From: Collinsella sp.
Lineage (GTDB): Bacteria; Actinomycetota; Coriobacteriia; Coriobacteriales; Coriobacteriaceae
DNA: 50,192 bases
NCBI GenBank assembly: GCA_019414465.1
Contig: DXLY01000002.1
Location: 11,748 to 61,939, forward strand
Reading direction: 5' to 3'
The position numbers and the translations under genes are program-made. Below, one piece after another: positions 8,331 to 18,177 of the stretch (position 1 is its first letter; each line of letters begins with the position of its first letter). A model generated the notes under the pieces. It was given only the letters and a program-made list of their open reading frames with translations. It searched no databases and was not told where the DNA came from.

Positions 8331-9052
8331 CAGTGTCTCCCACCCTCAAAGCGCACCGCAAAGTAGGCGTCTTGGAATCCCTGCTTGCAACTGCGCGAAA
8401 GCGGGATGCACGCGCCCGAGCGCATGACGATGTCCGTGCGGTCAAAGTGATCGATATTGCGCAGGTTGACCTGGTAGCTGCGGTGGCATTTAAAGAAGAC
8501 TGCGTTTTGCTCCAAGCGGTCCTCGACGCTGCGGAACGACTCGAGTGCCTCGATATCGCGTCCGTCGCGCAGGTGGAAGACCACGTGCTTGTTGCGCGCC
8601 TCGGCATATTCGATGTCGGACAGGCGCAGGGCGTGGTAGCCAAAGGAAGTTTTGATCACGAGCTCGTCGGTTGCCGCCGGGCGCATGCTCGAAAGCTCGT
8701 CGAGTAACTGCGCCAGGCGTTCGTAAGTCACGGGCTTGAGCAGATAGTCGAAGGCGCGGACCTCGTAGGATTCCAGCGCGAACTCGGGCGACGAGGTGAG
8801 GAACACCAGGCGCACGGCGGTGTCGGCCTGGCGCAGTTCGCGTGCGGTGTCCATGCCGTTGACGAGCGGCATGATCATGTCGAGCAGAATGATGTCGGCG
8901 CGCGATGCGGCATGGCGGGCCAGCAGGTCCTCGCCGCGTGTGACGAGCGCAACATCGACCGCCGTGCCCGTCTCGGTCGACCAACGGTCGATCATCCGGT
9001 GCAGTCTATCTAGAAAAGCGACATCATCGTCGCAGGCAATAATCTTGAGCAT
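8330..9052 (-). CDS. LytTR-family response regulator
   Basis: 240 residues. The receiver domain (1 to about 120) has the acidic pocket DDD at 8-10, phospho-acceptor Asp58 (IILLDMIMP), and conserved Thr and Lys in FLTSSPEF and DYLLKP. The C-terminal LytTR DNA-binding domain spans about 125-235 (YAEARNKHVVFHL, FFKCHRSYQVNL). It is the partner of the GHKL kinase encoded immediately after it with a one-base overlap. LytTR regulators typically bind paired direct repeats; none was identified in the 290-base region upstream. Confidence 0.93.
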   Translation of the reverse strand: MLKIIACDDDVAFLDRLHRMIDRWSTETGTAVDVALVTRGEDLLARHAASRADIILLDMIMPLVNGMDTARELRQADTAVRLVFLTSSPEFALESYEVRAFDYLLKPVTYERLAQLLDELSSMRPAATDELVIKTSFGYHALRLSDIEYAEARNKHVVFHLRDGRDIEALESFRSVEDRLEQNAVFFKCHRSYQVNLRNIDHFDRTDIVMRSGACIPLSRSCKQGFQDAYFAVRFEGGRH

Positions 9053-9259
9053 TCGGCCCCCTTAAGTAGTTCGATTTTGCCACATCGGGTACGCGCCGCT
9101 TGCGGGGGTGCGGACCGTTTGCGCCCCACGGCGTGCAACTCGCGCCAAGCGGTATTGCGGTGGCGAAAGATGCCTCCTGCGCCATCGAGAGCTCAGCTAT
9201 CCTCAGCTTGCCAGTTCGAATATGGACCTGCCACATGATTGAATCTTTATTTCAACTTT

Positions 9260-9303
9260 ACACCTAGGTTTACAGCTGTCTTGTCAGCTGTAAACCTAGG
9301 TGT
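9260..9303 (+). promoter_or_regulatory. Perfect 19-bp inverted repeat upstream of nadA, candidate NiaR operator
   Basis: Arms at 9260-9278 and 9285-9303 are perfectly complementary around a 6-nt spacer (half site ACACCTAGGTTTACAGCTG). It ends 41 bases before the nadA ATG, where a repressor would block the promoter. niaR is the last gene of the same operon, so autoregulation by niacin-responsive NiaR is the natural reading. The NiaR assignment is inference; the palindrome is seen directly. The rest of 9053-9344 contains no gene. Confidence 0.8.
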
Positions 9304-9344
9304 CATACTAAAGCCCCAAGATTCGCCAAAAGAGAGGGGCCTTG

Positions 9345-10370
9345 ATGGCACAGAGCGCGAACATGGATGCGTCGGAGCTTGCACGCGATATCGCGGCCGG
9401 CTTGGCATCGGCAACGACGGCAACGGAGCGTGCGGCACTGGTGCCCGCAGAGCTCGTCGAGGCCATTCAGCAACTAAAAACCCAACGTGACGCGGTGATC
9501 CTGGCGCACTATTACGTGGCGCCCGAGGTCCAAGTCGTTGCCGATTACGTCGGCGATAGCTTCTACCTGGCAAAGCTCGCCAAGAGCCTGCCGCAGCAGA
9601 CCATCGTGTTGTGCGGCGTGGAGTTTATGGGCGAGAGCGCCAAGCTGCTCAATCCCACTAAGACCGTGCTGCTGCCCGAGCCGGGCGCAGACTGTCCCAT
9701 GGCGCACATGGTCAAGCGCGAGACGGTTGACGCGGCGCGCGCCGAGTACGGCGACGACCTGGCCGTGGTGTGCTACGTCAACTCCACGGTCGAGATCAAG
9801 AGCTGGAGCGACGTGTGCGTCACCAGTTCCAACGCCGTTAAGATCGTGTCCGAGCTGCCGCAGCAGCATATCCTGTTCATTCCCGACCAAAACCTGGGAC
9901 GCTTCGTAGCCGAGCAGGTGCCGCAAAAGCACGTCATCCTCAACAACGGCTACTGCCCACGCCATCACATCATCACCGTCGAGCAGATCGTCGACGCGAC
10001 GGAGGCCCACCCCGACGCGCTCGTGCTGGCGCATCCTGAGTGCAAGGCCGACGTTCTGGCCGAGGCCGACTACATCGGCTCCACCGCCGGCATCATCAAG
10101 TATGCCGAGGAGTCCGACGCGAGCGAGTTCATTATCGTGACGGTCCGCGGCGTGCTCTACGAGCTCGAGCGCCGCTGCCAGGGCACCGGCAAGAAGTTCT
10201 ATTTCCCCGCGGTGCAGCCCACCTGCGTCAACATGGACCTCATCACGCTCGAAAAGCTCGTGCGCTGCCTGGAGACGGGAGAGGGCGAGATGCAGATTGG
10301 CGTGTCGGACGAGGCCGCCGACCAGGCTAAGCTCACACTCGACCGCATGCTCGAGTACGCGGCGCGCTAA
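9345..10370 (+). CDS. nadA: Quinolinate synthase NadA
   Basis: 341 residues. NadA condenses iminoaspartate with dihydroxyacetone phosphate to quinolinate using a [4Fe-4S] cluster. Likely ligands are Cys90 (VLCGVEFMGESAK), Cys204 (GYCPRHH) and Cys294 (QPTCVNMD). HYYVAPEVQVVADYVGDS near residue 55 and HPECKADVLAEADYIGST are family signatures. A 40-residue N-terminal extension precedes the core. The ATG at 9345 follows GAGAGGGG; a TTG one codon earlier is less likely. First gene of nadABC-niaR and preceded by the palindromic operator. Confidence 0.96.
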   Translation: MAQSANMDASELARDIAAGLASATTATERAALVPAELVEAIQQLKTQRDAVILAHYYVAPEVQVVADYVGDSFYLAKLAKSLPQQTIVLCGVEFMGESAKLLNPTKTVLLPEPGADCPMAHMVKRETVDAARAEYGDDLAVVCYVNSTVEIKSWSDVCVTSSNAVKIVSELPQQHILFIPDQNLGRFVAEQVPQKHVILNNGYCPRHHIITVEQIVDATEAHPDALVLAHPECKADVLAEADYIGSTAGIIKYAEESDASEFIIVTVRGVLYELERRCQGTGKKFYFPAVQPTCVNMDLITLEKLVRCLETGEGEMQIGVSDEAADQAKLTLDRMLEYAAR

Positions 10371-10426
10371 GCCAATATGACATGAGGGACCATCCCTTAT
10401 GCCACATTACAAGGGAGAGGATTCCT

Positions 10427-11803
10427 GTGGAAACCAAGCAATACCCCGACATGGAGTGCGATGTCGTCATTGCCGGCTGCGGCGTGGCGGGCCTGTACGC
10501 TGCCCTCAATCTGCCGACGAGCACGCGCGTGATCATGCTCTCCAAGGGCGCTGTCGACGAGTGCGATTCGATGCTCGCGCAGGGCGGTATCTGCGTACTG
10601 CCCGAGGGCTCGGACTACGATGCCTTCTTTGAGGACACCATGCACGCCGGTCACTACGAGAACCGCCGCGAGAGCGTAGACATCATGATCCGCTCGAGCC
10701 GCTCGGTCATCAACGACCTGCTGGCGATGGGCGTGGACTTTGAGCGTAAGGCCGATGGCGGCCTCGACTTTACCCGCGAGGGCGCGCATAGCCGCCCGCG
10801 CATCGCCTTCCATGCCGACATTACGGGCAAGGAGATCACGACCAAGCTGCTCCAGGCCGTCCGCAAGTTGGACAACGTGCAGATTCTTGAGCACGTGGCC
10901 ATGACCGACATCCTGACGGCCGAGCGCGATGGGGCCACGGTGTGCACTGGTGTCGTCGCTGTCGCCGTGGACGAGGGCGATTCGGTTCGCCCCGCCGACG
11001 AGCTGGCACATGCCGCCGAGGGCGTGCATACCGGCGAGCCGTTTGAGATTCATGCTCGCCATACGCTGTGGGCGACGGGTGGTATCGGTGGCGTGTACGA
11101 TCACTCCACCAACTACCCGCAGCTCACCGGCGACGCCTGCTACATCGCGCAGGAGCACGGCATTACGATGGAGCATCTGGACTATGTGCAGATTCACCCC
11201 ACGGGACTGTTCTCGCCGCAGCCGGGCCGCACCTTCCTGATCAGCGAGAGCTGCCGCGGCGAGGGCGCGATTCTGCTCAACGCTGCCGGCGAGCGCTTTA
11301 CCGACGAGTTGCAGCCGCGCGACGTGGTCGCCGCTGCTATTCGCGAGCAGATGAAGCAGGACGGCACCGAGCACGAGTGGCTGAGCTTTGCCCCCGTCGA
11401 GCGCGACGTGGTGACCGGGCACTTCGCCAACATCCGCGCGCGCTGCCTTGAGGACGGTCGCGACATCCTGGATGAGCCCATCCCCGTCACGCCCACGCAG
11501 CACTACTTTATGGGCGGCGTGTGGGTCGACAAGGACGGCCGCACCTCGATGCCCGAGCTCTACGCCGCTGGCGAGACGGCCTGCAATGGCGTTCACGGCA
11601 AGAATCGCCTGGCTTCCAACAGCCTGCTCGAGTCCCTAGTCTGGGGTCGCCGCGCTGCTTGGCGTATGCGCACCGGCGAGTCGCTGGCCGTGGAACAGGC
11701 AGGCGAGCCCGCGCTCGATGGACGCCATCGCGCCTTGAGTTCCGATACCCTTGCAATCGATGATCTGGCCCGTGCCGCCGGCACGCAGGCCGTGGAGGAG
11801 TAG
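10427..11803 (+). CDS. nadB: L-aspartate oxidase NadB
   Basis: 458 residues from the GTG at 10427, which is preceded by GGGAGAGG; an ATG 15 codons upstream lacks a site and adds non-family sequence. An FAD-binding motif (DVVIAGCGVAGLYAALNLP), the LAQGGI motif, EGAHSRPRI, the HPTGLFS active-site loop, and the C-terminal GETACNGVHGKNRLASNSL define the aspartate oxidase/fumarate reductase family. It oxidises aspartate to iminoaspartate for NadA; anaerobes use fumarate as electron acceptor. It lies 56 bases after nadA and 3 bases before nadC. Confidence 0.95.
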   Translation: METKQYPDMECDVVIAGCGVAGLYAALNLPTSTRVIMLSKGAVDECDSMLAQGGICVLPEGSDYDAFFEDTMHAGHYENRRESVDIMIRSSRSVINDLLAMGVDFERKADGGLDFTREGAHSRPRIAFHADITGKEITTKLLQAVRKLDNVQILEHVAMTDILTAERDGATVCTGVVAVAVDEGDSVRPADELAHAAEGVHTGEPFEIHARHTLWATGGIGGVYDHSTNYPQLTGDACYIAQEHGITMEHLDYVQIHPTGLFSPQPGRTFLISESCRGEGAILLNAAGERFTDELQPRDVVAAAIREQMKQDGTEHEWLSFAPVERDVVTGHFANIRARCLEDGRDILDEPIPVTPTQHYFMGGVWVDKDGRTSMPELYAAGETACNGVHGKNRLASNSLLESLVWGRRAAWRMRTGESLAVEQAGEPALDGRHRALSSDTLAIDDLARAAGTQAVEE

Positions 11804-11806
11804 ACC

Positions 11807-12667
11807 ATGAATCCCATTACCATGAAGCTTGTCGTCGATGATCTGATTTTGCAGGCCCTGCGCGAGGACATTACCTTTGAGGACGTGAGCACGGCGAGCG
11901 TGTGCCCCACGGCGCGCCCCGCCACGGTGGAGCTCATCGCCAAGGCCGACGGCATCATCGCCGGCCTGGATGTGTTCGCTCGCACCTTTGAGCTGCTGGA
12001 TTCGCAGAGCTCGGTGCTGTTTGATGTCGTCGACGGTGACGAGGTGCACGCCGGCGACCACGTGGGCCAGGTGCGCGGCGACGCGCGCGTGCTGCTTTCG
12101 GGCGAGCGCGTGGCGCTCAACTATCTGCAGCGTATGAGCGGTATCGCTACCTACACGCACAACATGGCAGAGGCGCTCGAGGGTACCAAGACCGTGCTTG
12201 TTGACACGCGCAAGACCACGCCGGGCATGCGCGTCTTCGAGAAGGCCGCGGTCGAGATCGGTGGCGGCAGCAACCACCGCTACAACCTGTCGACAGCCGT
12301 CATGCTTAAGGACAACCATATCGACGCCGCCGGTGGTGTGACGCGTGCGATCGAGATGGCACGTGCCCACGCATCGTTTACCGCGACGGTCGAGATCGAG
12401 TGCGAGAACTTGGACATGGTACGCGAGGCCGTGGAGGCCGGTGCCGATATCATCATGTTCGACAACATGACCCACGACGACATGGCTGCCGCGATTGAGC
12501 TTATCGCCGGCCGCGCCAAGACCGAGTGCTCGGGTAATGTGGATGTCAGCAATATCCGCGCGCTCGCCGACCTGGGCGTTGACTTTATTAGCTCGGGGGC
12601 ATTGACGCACTCTGCGCCGATTCTCGACCTCTCGCTCAAGCACCTGCGTCTGCTGGACGGTAAATAA
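11807..12667 (+). CDS. nadC: Nicotinate-nucleotide pyrophosphorylase (carboxylating) NadC
   Basis: 286 residues, normal length. It converts quinolinate and PRPP to nicotinate mononucleotide. Visible signatures include LNYLQRMSGIAT, DTRKTTPGMR, the HRYNLS loop, LKDNHI and IMFDNM, which together form the quinolinate and PRPP sites of the type II phosphoribosyltransferase fold. The ATG is three bases after the nadB stop, and its TAA overlaps the niaR ATG (TAATG). Third enzyme of the aspartate-to-NAD route encoded here. Confidence 0.97.
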   Translation: MNPITMKLVVDDLILQALREDITFEDVSTASVCPTARPATVELIAKADGIIAGLDVFARTFELLDSQSSVLFDVVDGDEVHAGDHVGQVRGDARVLLSGERVALNYLQRMSGIATYTHNMAEALEGTKTVLVDTRKTTPGMRVFEKAAVEIGGGSNHRYNLSTAVMLKDNHIDAAGGVTRAIEMARAHASFTATVEIECENLDMVREAVEAGADIIMFDNMTHDDMAAAIELIAGRAKTECSGNVDVSNIRALADLGVDFISSGALTHSAPILDLSLKHLRLLDGK

Positions 12668-13212
12668 TGGACGCCCGCGAGCGTCGCCGTGCCATCATGG
12701 GCGTGCTCGAGGGGGCCACGGAGCCCGTTTCGGGCAGCGCGCTTGCTCGCGAGGTGGGTGTGAGCCGCCAGATTGTCGTGCAAGACATCGCCCTGCTGCG
12801 CGCCGATGGGCACGATATCGTGGCGACCAACCGTGGTTATGTACTGCAGGAGGCCCCCAGCAGCCCCGCCGTGCCCACGCGCTTGGTCAAGGTTCGCCAC
12901 AGCGTGGAGCAGGCAGGCGATGAGCTCACGAGTATCGTCGACGTGGGCGGTGCCGTGCTCAATGTAATCGTCAACCACCGCGTGTATGGCAAGATCACAG
13001 CCGATCTGGACATTCGCAACCGTCGCGATGTTGAGCGCTACCTGCACGATATCGAGAGCGGCAAGAGCTTTCCACTACTAACGGTGACGAGCGGCTATCA
13101 CTTCCATCGCATTGCGGCGGAGGACGAACAGACCCTCGACGAGATCGAGGCTATGCTCAAGGAGAAAGGTTACCTAGTAGACCTGATGCCTTACGAGGAC
13201 GATCTATCGTAG
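12667..13212 (+). CDS. niaR: NiaR-type niacin-responsive transcriptional repressor
   Basis: 181 residues. An N-terminal HTH_11 winged helix occupies about 1-60 (RRRAIMGVLEGATEPVSGSA, VSRQIVVQDIALLRADG, TNRGYVL). A C-terminal 3H domain (about 75-175) carries conserved histidines in VRHSV, VNHRVYG and YHFHRI, the metal/niacin-binding residues of this family. NiaR represses NAD synthesis or niacin salvage genes when nicotinate is present. It is translationally coupled to nadC, so the operon probably includes its own repressor; the likely target is the palindrome at 9260-9303. Confidence 0.93.
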   Translation: MDARERRRAIMGVLEGATEPVSGSALAREVGVSRQIVVQDIALLRADGHDIVATNRGYVLQEAPSSPAVPTRLVKVRHSVEQAGDELTSIVDVGGAVLNVIVNHRVYGKITADLDIRNRRDVERYLHDIESGKSFPLLTVTSGYHFHRIAAEDEQTLDEIEAMLKEKGYLVDLMPYEDDLS

Positions 13213-13222
13213 CCGACGCTGC

Positions 13223-13321
13223 AAACGCCCCTAAGCGGCAATCTGACGTTCAATCGTCGGCCGCGTACCTAAAGTACGCTTCCCTCCTCTTTCACGTCAC
13301 CTTGCTCGCTTAGGGGCGTTT
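13223..13321 (+). terminator. Perfect 15-bp stem with a 69-nt loop after niaR
   Basis: AAACGCCCCTAAGCG at 13223-13237 pairs perfectly with 13307-13321, ending in TTTT. The loop is unusually long and has its own small hairpin (GTAC CTAAA GTAC). It starts ten bases after the niaR stop, so it most likely terminates the nad operon. Confidence 0.65.
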
Positions 13322-13369
13322 TCGCTGACGTGGGCTCAACCTGCGACGGTGCCAAATTAGTTATCCGCA

Positions 13370-13412
13370 CAAAAAAGAGGCCTCCGCGGCGATGCGGAAG
13401 CCTCCTTTTTGT
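13370..13412. terminator. Bidirectional terminator between nad operon and ferredoxin
   Basis: An 11-bp GC-rich stem (GAGGCCTCCGC with GCGGAAGCCTC, one mismatch) is flanked by AAAAAA on the left and TTTTT on the right. It can terminate both the rightward nad operon and the leftward ferredoxin gene. Confidence 0.85.
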
Positions 13413-13449
13413 GCACGGTGTACTTTTGAGTGTGCAAGTGGGGGAGTTG

Positions 13450-13635
13450 TTACTCCTCGACGATCTCGGTGATCGCGCCAGCGGGGCAAGCGTCCTGGCA
13501 AGCGCCACAGGCGACGCAGGAGTCCTCGTCGGCGACGGTAGCGACGTCCTGGAGCTCCAGAACGCCAGCGGGGCAGGAGTCGACGCAAACGCCACAAGCG
13601 ATGCACTCGTCGGCATCAATTACGGGATGAGCCAT
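13450..13635 (-). CDS. 2[4Fe-4S] ferredoxin
   Basis: 61 residues from the ATG at 13635, which follows GAGAGGAA. Two complete cluster motifs are visible: CIACGVCVDSCP (Cys11, 14, 17, 21) and CVACGACQDACP (Cys40, 43, 46, 50). This is the clostridial-type low-potential electron carrier used by pyruvate:ferredoxin oxidoreductase and hydrogenases in anaerobes. Highly acidic, as usual. Single gene ended by the bidirectional terminator to its left. Partner enzymes are not in the window. Confidence 0.96.
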   Translation of the reverse strand: MAHPVIDADECIACGVCVDSCPAGVLELQDVATVADEDSCVACGACQDACPAGAITEIVEE

Positions 13636-13888
13636 GGTAGTTTCCTCTCTGTTGACCGACGCTACAGGCGATGCGCGCCGGTTTGATTCGGGCAAAAACA
13701 TACCACGGGAGCGACCGTTTGCAATACCCTCTGGCCGGCATCTTCATACCGTTCGCCGAGTATGCCAAGGTTTACTAAAAAACGCGCAGGTGGGGCCGTT
13801 GAGCTGCGCAAATGTTAGCTATAGGTGACTTGTAATATTGACCTATTGAGCGCGCCTGCGGAAAGGGCATCCCGTTATTTGGCCGAAA

Positions 13889-14022
13889 ACCGGGTCGCAG
13901 TTTCCGGTTGGGCCCGCTAGCGGAAACTGCGACCCGGTATCAGCTCTCAAAACGGGATACGGTTTCCGGTTGAGCCTTCAGACGGAAACTGCGACCCGGA
14001 ATCCACGCTCAAACCGGGATGC
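13889..14022. repeat. Tandem palindromes with GTCGCAGTTTCCG arms
   Basis: Copy 1 has perfect 18-nt arms (13889-13906 and 13921-13938) around a 14-nt loop. Copy 2 (13953-13968 and 13983-13998) has the same right arm, a diverged left arm and a similar loop (GTTGAGCC against GTTGGGCC). A third left-arm fragment lies at about 14010-14022. They fill much of the 658-base gap between the ferredoxin and dnaK. The rest of that gap (13639-13860, 14023-14150) shows no gene. Confidence 0.85.
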
Positions 14023-14157
14023 GCTTGCCGCAAGACGGCCCCCAGGCACCCCCGGACGCAAACCTCAGTCAACTCTACATAGATCTCAATAGATCTGCCG
14101 AGAACTCAAACAGTGCATCTACCTGCGCATTTGAGAACCTAAACTCTCAGAGATAAG

Positions 14158-14190
14158 AAATCTTATATGAATTGACTTAGATTTTGTATA
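14158..14190 (+). promoter_or_regulatory. dnaK upstream element shared with clpB, candidate HspR site
   Basis: AAATCTTATAT, five variable bases, GACTTAGATTT, then TGTATA. The same blocks with identical spacing occur upstream of clpB at 23406-23438. The outer AAATCT/AGATTT pair is an inverted repeat. It is loosely similar to the actinobacterial HAIR sequence bound by HspR, whose gene ends this operon. The binding assignment is inference. Confidence 0.7.
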
Positions 14191-14293
14191 TTCCGGCCCA
14201 TAAGGGGATACACTACATCCTGAAAGACAAGCCGAAACACCGCTCGGTAGACCGCCGAGTCGGTGCAAACGCACAAGAGAGAGGGAATTTTTA

Positions 14294-16186
<1,893 letters not shown>

Positions 16187-16188
16187 TC

Positions 16189-17031
16189 ATGTCCGCTCGT
16201 AAAGCTCGCACGGAGGCGGCCGCCGTTGGTGCCGCCCCCGTTGACTCTGAGGAGAAGGACGTGAAGATTCCCGTAGAGGCCGTTGACGATACCGAGGCCA
16301 ACGAGGCCCCGGCCGCCGAGGCTGCCGAGAACCAAGTAGAGGATTCCAACAAGGAGGCGACGATGACCGAGGACGAGATGGTGGAAGCCGCTATCCGCGC
16401 CGGTGAGGAAGCCGCCGACAACGACTTTAAGCTCAAGTTCGAGCAGGCTCAGAAAGAGCTTGCCGACGTGCGCAACGAGCTCGATGCTGCGGCAGAGGCT
16501 CAGAAGGCCGCCGAGGACAAGGCAAAGGACGCCACCGAGCGCACCGCCCGTCTGCAGGCCGACTGGGAGAACTTCCGTCGCCGCACCGCCAATGAGCGTA
16601 TCGCCGAGCGCGAGCGCGCGACCGAGAAGCTTGTCACCGCGCTGTTGCCGGTGATCGACGATATCGAGCGCGCGATCGACCATGCCCGCAGCCAAGAGCT
16701 TTCCGACGACTTTAAGCAGTTCGTCGATGGCGTTGACGCGGTTCATGCCAAGCTGCTCGACGTGTTCGCGCACGAGGGCGTTGAGCCCATCGACCCCAAG
16801 GGCGAGGCGTTCGATCCGCTCGAGCACCAGGCTGTGGGTCGCGTCGAGGACGCATCGCAGTACGACGAGACCGTCAACGACGTGTACCAGAAGGGCTACC
16901 GCATGGCGGATCGCATCCTGCGTTCCGCGATGGTGACGGTGACCTACGGTGGCGAGAAGCGCCCCGCACCGGAGCCCGAAGCGGCACCCGAGGATGCTAC
17001 GGCCGATACGGCCGAGAGCACCGAGGAGTAA
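16189..17031 (+). CDS. grpE: GrpE nucleotide exchange factor
   Basis: 280 residues, long for GrpE. An acidic, low-complexity N-terminal tail runs to about residue 75. A coiled coil follows (QAQKELADVRNELDAAAE), then the conserved core LQADWENFRRRTANERI, TALLPVIDDIERAIDHA and the beta domain GEAFDPLEHQAVGRVED with GYRMADRILRSAMVTV. GrpE releases ADP from DnaK. The ATG is three bases after the dnaK stop. A second in-frame ATG at 16363 has a consensus GGAGG five bases ahead and would give a 222-residue form. Confidence 0.97.
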   Translation: MSARKARTEAAAVGAAPVDSEEKDVKIPVEAVDDTEANEAPAAEAAENQVEDSNKEATMTEDEMVEAAIRAGEEAADNDFKLKFEQAQKELADVRNELDAAAEAQKAAEDKAKDATERTARLQADWENFRRRTANERIAERERATEKLVTALLPVIDDIERAIDHARSQELSDDFKQFVDGVDAVHAKLLDVFAHEGVEPIDPKGEAFDPLEHQAVGRVEDASQYDETVNDVYQKGYRMADRILRSAMVTVTYGGEKRPAPEPEAAPEDATADTAESTEE

Positions 17032-17038
17032 TTGAGAA

Positions 17039-17069
17039 GGGCCCCGGGGCAACACCCGGGGCCCTTTCT
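17039..17069 (+). terminator. Hairpin between grpE and dnaJ
   Basis: A perfect 10-bp GC stem (17039-17048 with 17055-17064, 6-nt loop) is followed by TTTCT. It looks like an intrinsic terminator placed inside the heat-shock operon, which would lower dnaJ-hspR expression relative to dnaK-grpE. Confidence 0.8.
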
Positions 17070-17139
17070 GGCCAAGTGCCATATGACAGCATGAGCCGCC
17101 GTCCGCAGGGGCGGCGGATGTAACAGGAGAGGAGCTACG

Positions 17140-18105
17140 ATGGCTGCAGGCAAAACCTTCTATGACATCCTGGGCGTATCCAAGAGCGCCTCCGACAAAG
17201 AGATCAAGAGCGCGTTTCGCAAGCTCGCGCAAAAATATCACCCCGATGCCGGCGGCGACGAGGCCAAGTTCAAGGAGATCAGCGAGGCCTACGAGACGCT
17301 TTCGGACGAGAAGAAGCGCAAAGAGTACGACCAGATGCTTATGTTTGGCGGCATGCCGGGCGCGGGCGGCGCGTATGGCGGCGGCTACGGTGCCGGCGCG
17401 GGTGCCAGCGGCTGGGGCGACATCTTCGACAGCATTTTTAGCGGCAACGGCGCCTGGGGCAGCGATTGGGGCTCGGGTTTTGCCGGGGCTGCGGGCGCTG
17501 CCGGTGCCGGCGCTGGCCGCAGCCGTGCTCGCAAGGGCGGCGACCTGTCGCTGACCGTCGATGTGACGGCCGAGGACGCGTTTCGTGGCGTGACGCACAA
17601 GGTCACCTATCGCATTCCTTCGACAGGCGAGCAGCAGACCATTACGGTCTCGGTGCCCGCGGGCGCGGTCGACGGCGGTAAGCTACGCTACAAGCGTCGC
17701 GGCGAGTATGGCGTTGCCGGCGGCGAGCGCGGCGACCTGGTCGTGACCACGCATGTGGAGGAGCACCCGCTGTTTAAGCGCAAGGGCGCCGATGTGACCA
17801 TGGAGGTACCGGTCTCGGTCTACGAGGCGGCGCTCGGCTGCACGGTGGACGTGCCCACGCCCGGCGGCGCGACGGTTCGTCTGAAGGTGCCCGCTGGCAC
17901 CCAGACGGGAAAGAAGTTCCGCTTTAAGGAGATGGGTGCGCCCGACGTTAAGCACCGTGGCCGTACGGGCGCGCTGCTCGTCGAGATCAAGGTGCAGGTC
18001 CCCACGAACCTATCCGATGATGAGCGCGACGCCATGACCAAGTTGCGTGAGGCCGACACGCGCGACTATCGCGAGAAGGTCAACCGTTACAAGGCGACGT
18101 ACTAG
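17140..18105 (+). CDS. dnaJ: Class B DnaJ (J domain, no zinc finger)
   Basis: 321 residues. The J domain (about 6-70) has the HPD tripeptide in KYHPDAGGDEAKF. A Gly/Ala-rich linker (about 74-130) leads to two C-terminal beta-sandwich client-binding domains (LSLTVDVTAEDAFRGVTHKV, VSVYEAALGCTVDVPTPGG). The CxxCxGxG zinc finger of canonical class A DnaJ is absent, so it is of the CbpA/DnaJ2 type, although it occupies the position of dnaJ in the dnaK operon. It stimulates DnaK ATPase and delivers clients. Ribosome-binding site GGAGAGGAG. Confidence 0.95.
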   Translation: MAAGKTFYDILGVSKSASDKEIKSAFRKLAQKYHPDAGGDEAKFKEISEAYETLSDEKKRKEYDQMLMFGGMPGAGGAYGGGYGAGAGASGWGDIFDSIFSGNGAWGSDWGSGFAGAAGAAGAGAGRSRARKGGDLSLTVDVTAEDAFRGVTHKVTYRIPSTGEQQTITVSVPAGAVDGGKLRYKRRGEYGVAGGERGDLVVTTHVEEHPLFKRKGADVTMEVPVSVYEAALGCTVDVPTPGGATVRLKVPAGTQTGKKFRFKEMGAPDVKHRGRTGALLVEIKVQVPTNLSDDERDAMTKLREADTRDYREKVNRYKATY

Positions 18106-18177
18106 GGCGGTCGTGGCGCACGCCCGCGCCCGCGGGCTTATGATGGACGATAACGAGACGGAAAGGGGTCAGGTAGC

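Noticed and set aside
7053..9052. agr-like quorum-sensing locus
   Set aside because: The kinase and LytTR pair are present, but no AgrB-type protease or pheromone peptide is found on either side.
9260..9303. Riboswitch or terminator upstream of nadA
   Set aside because: A perfect symmetrical DNA palindrome near the promoter with no U-run and a repressor gene in the operon fits an operator better.
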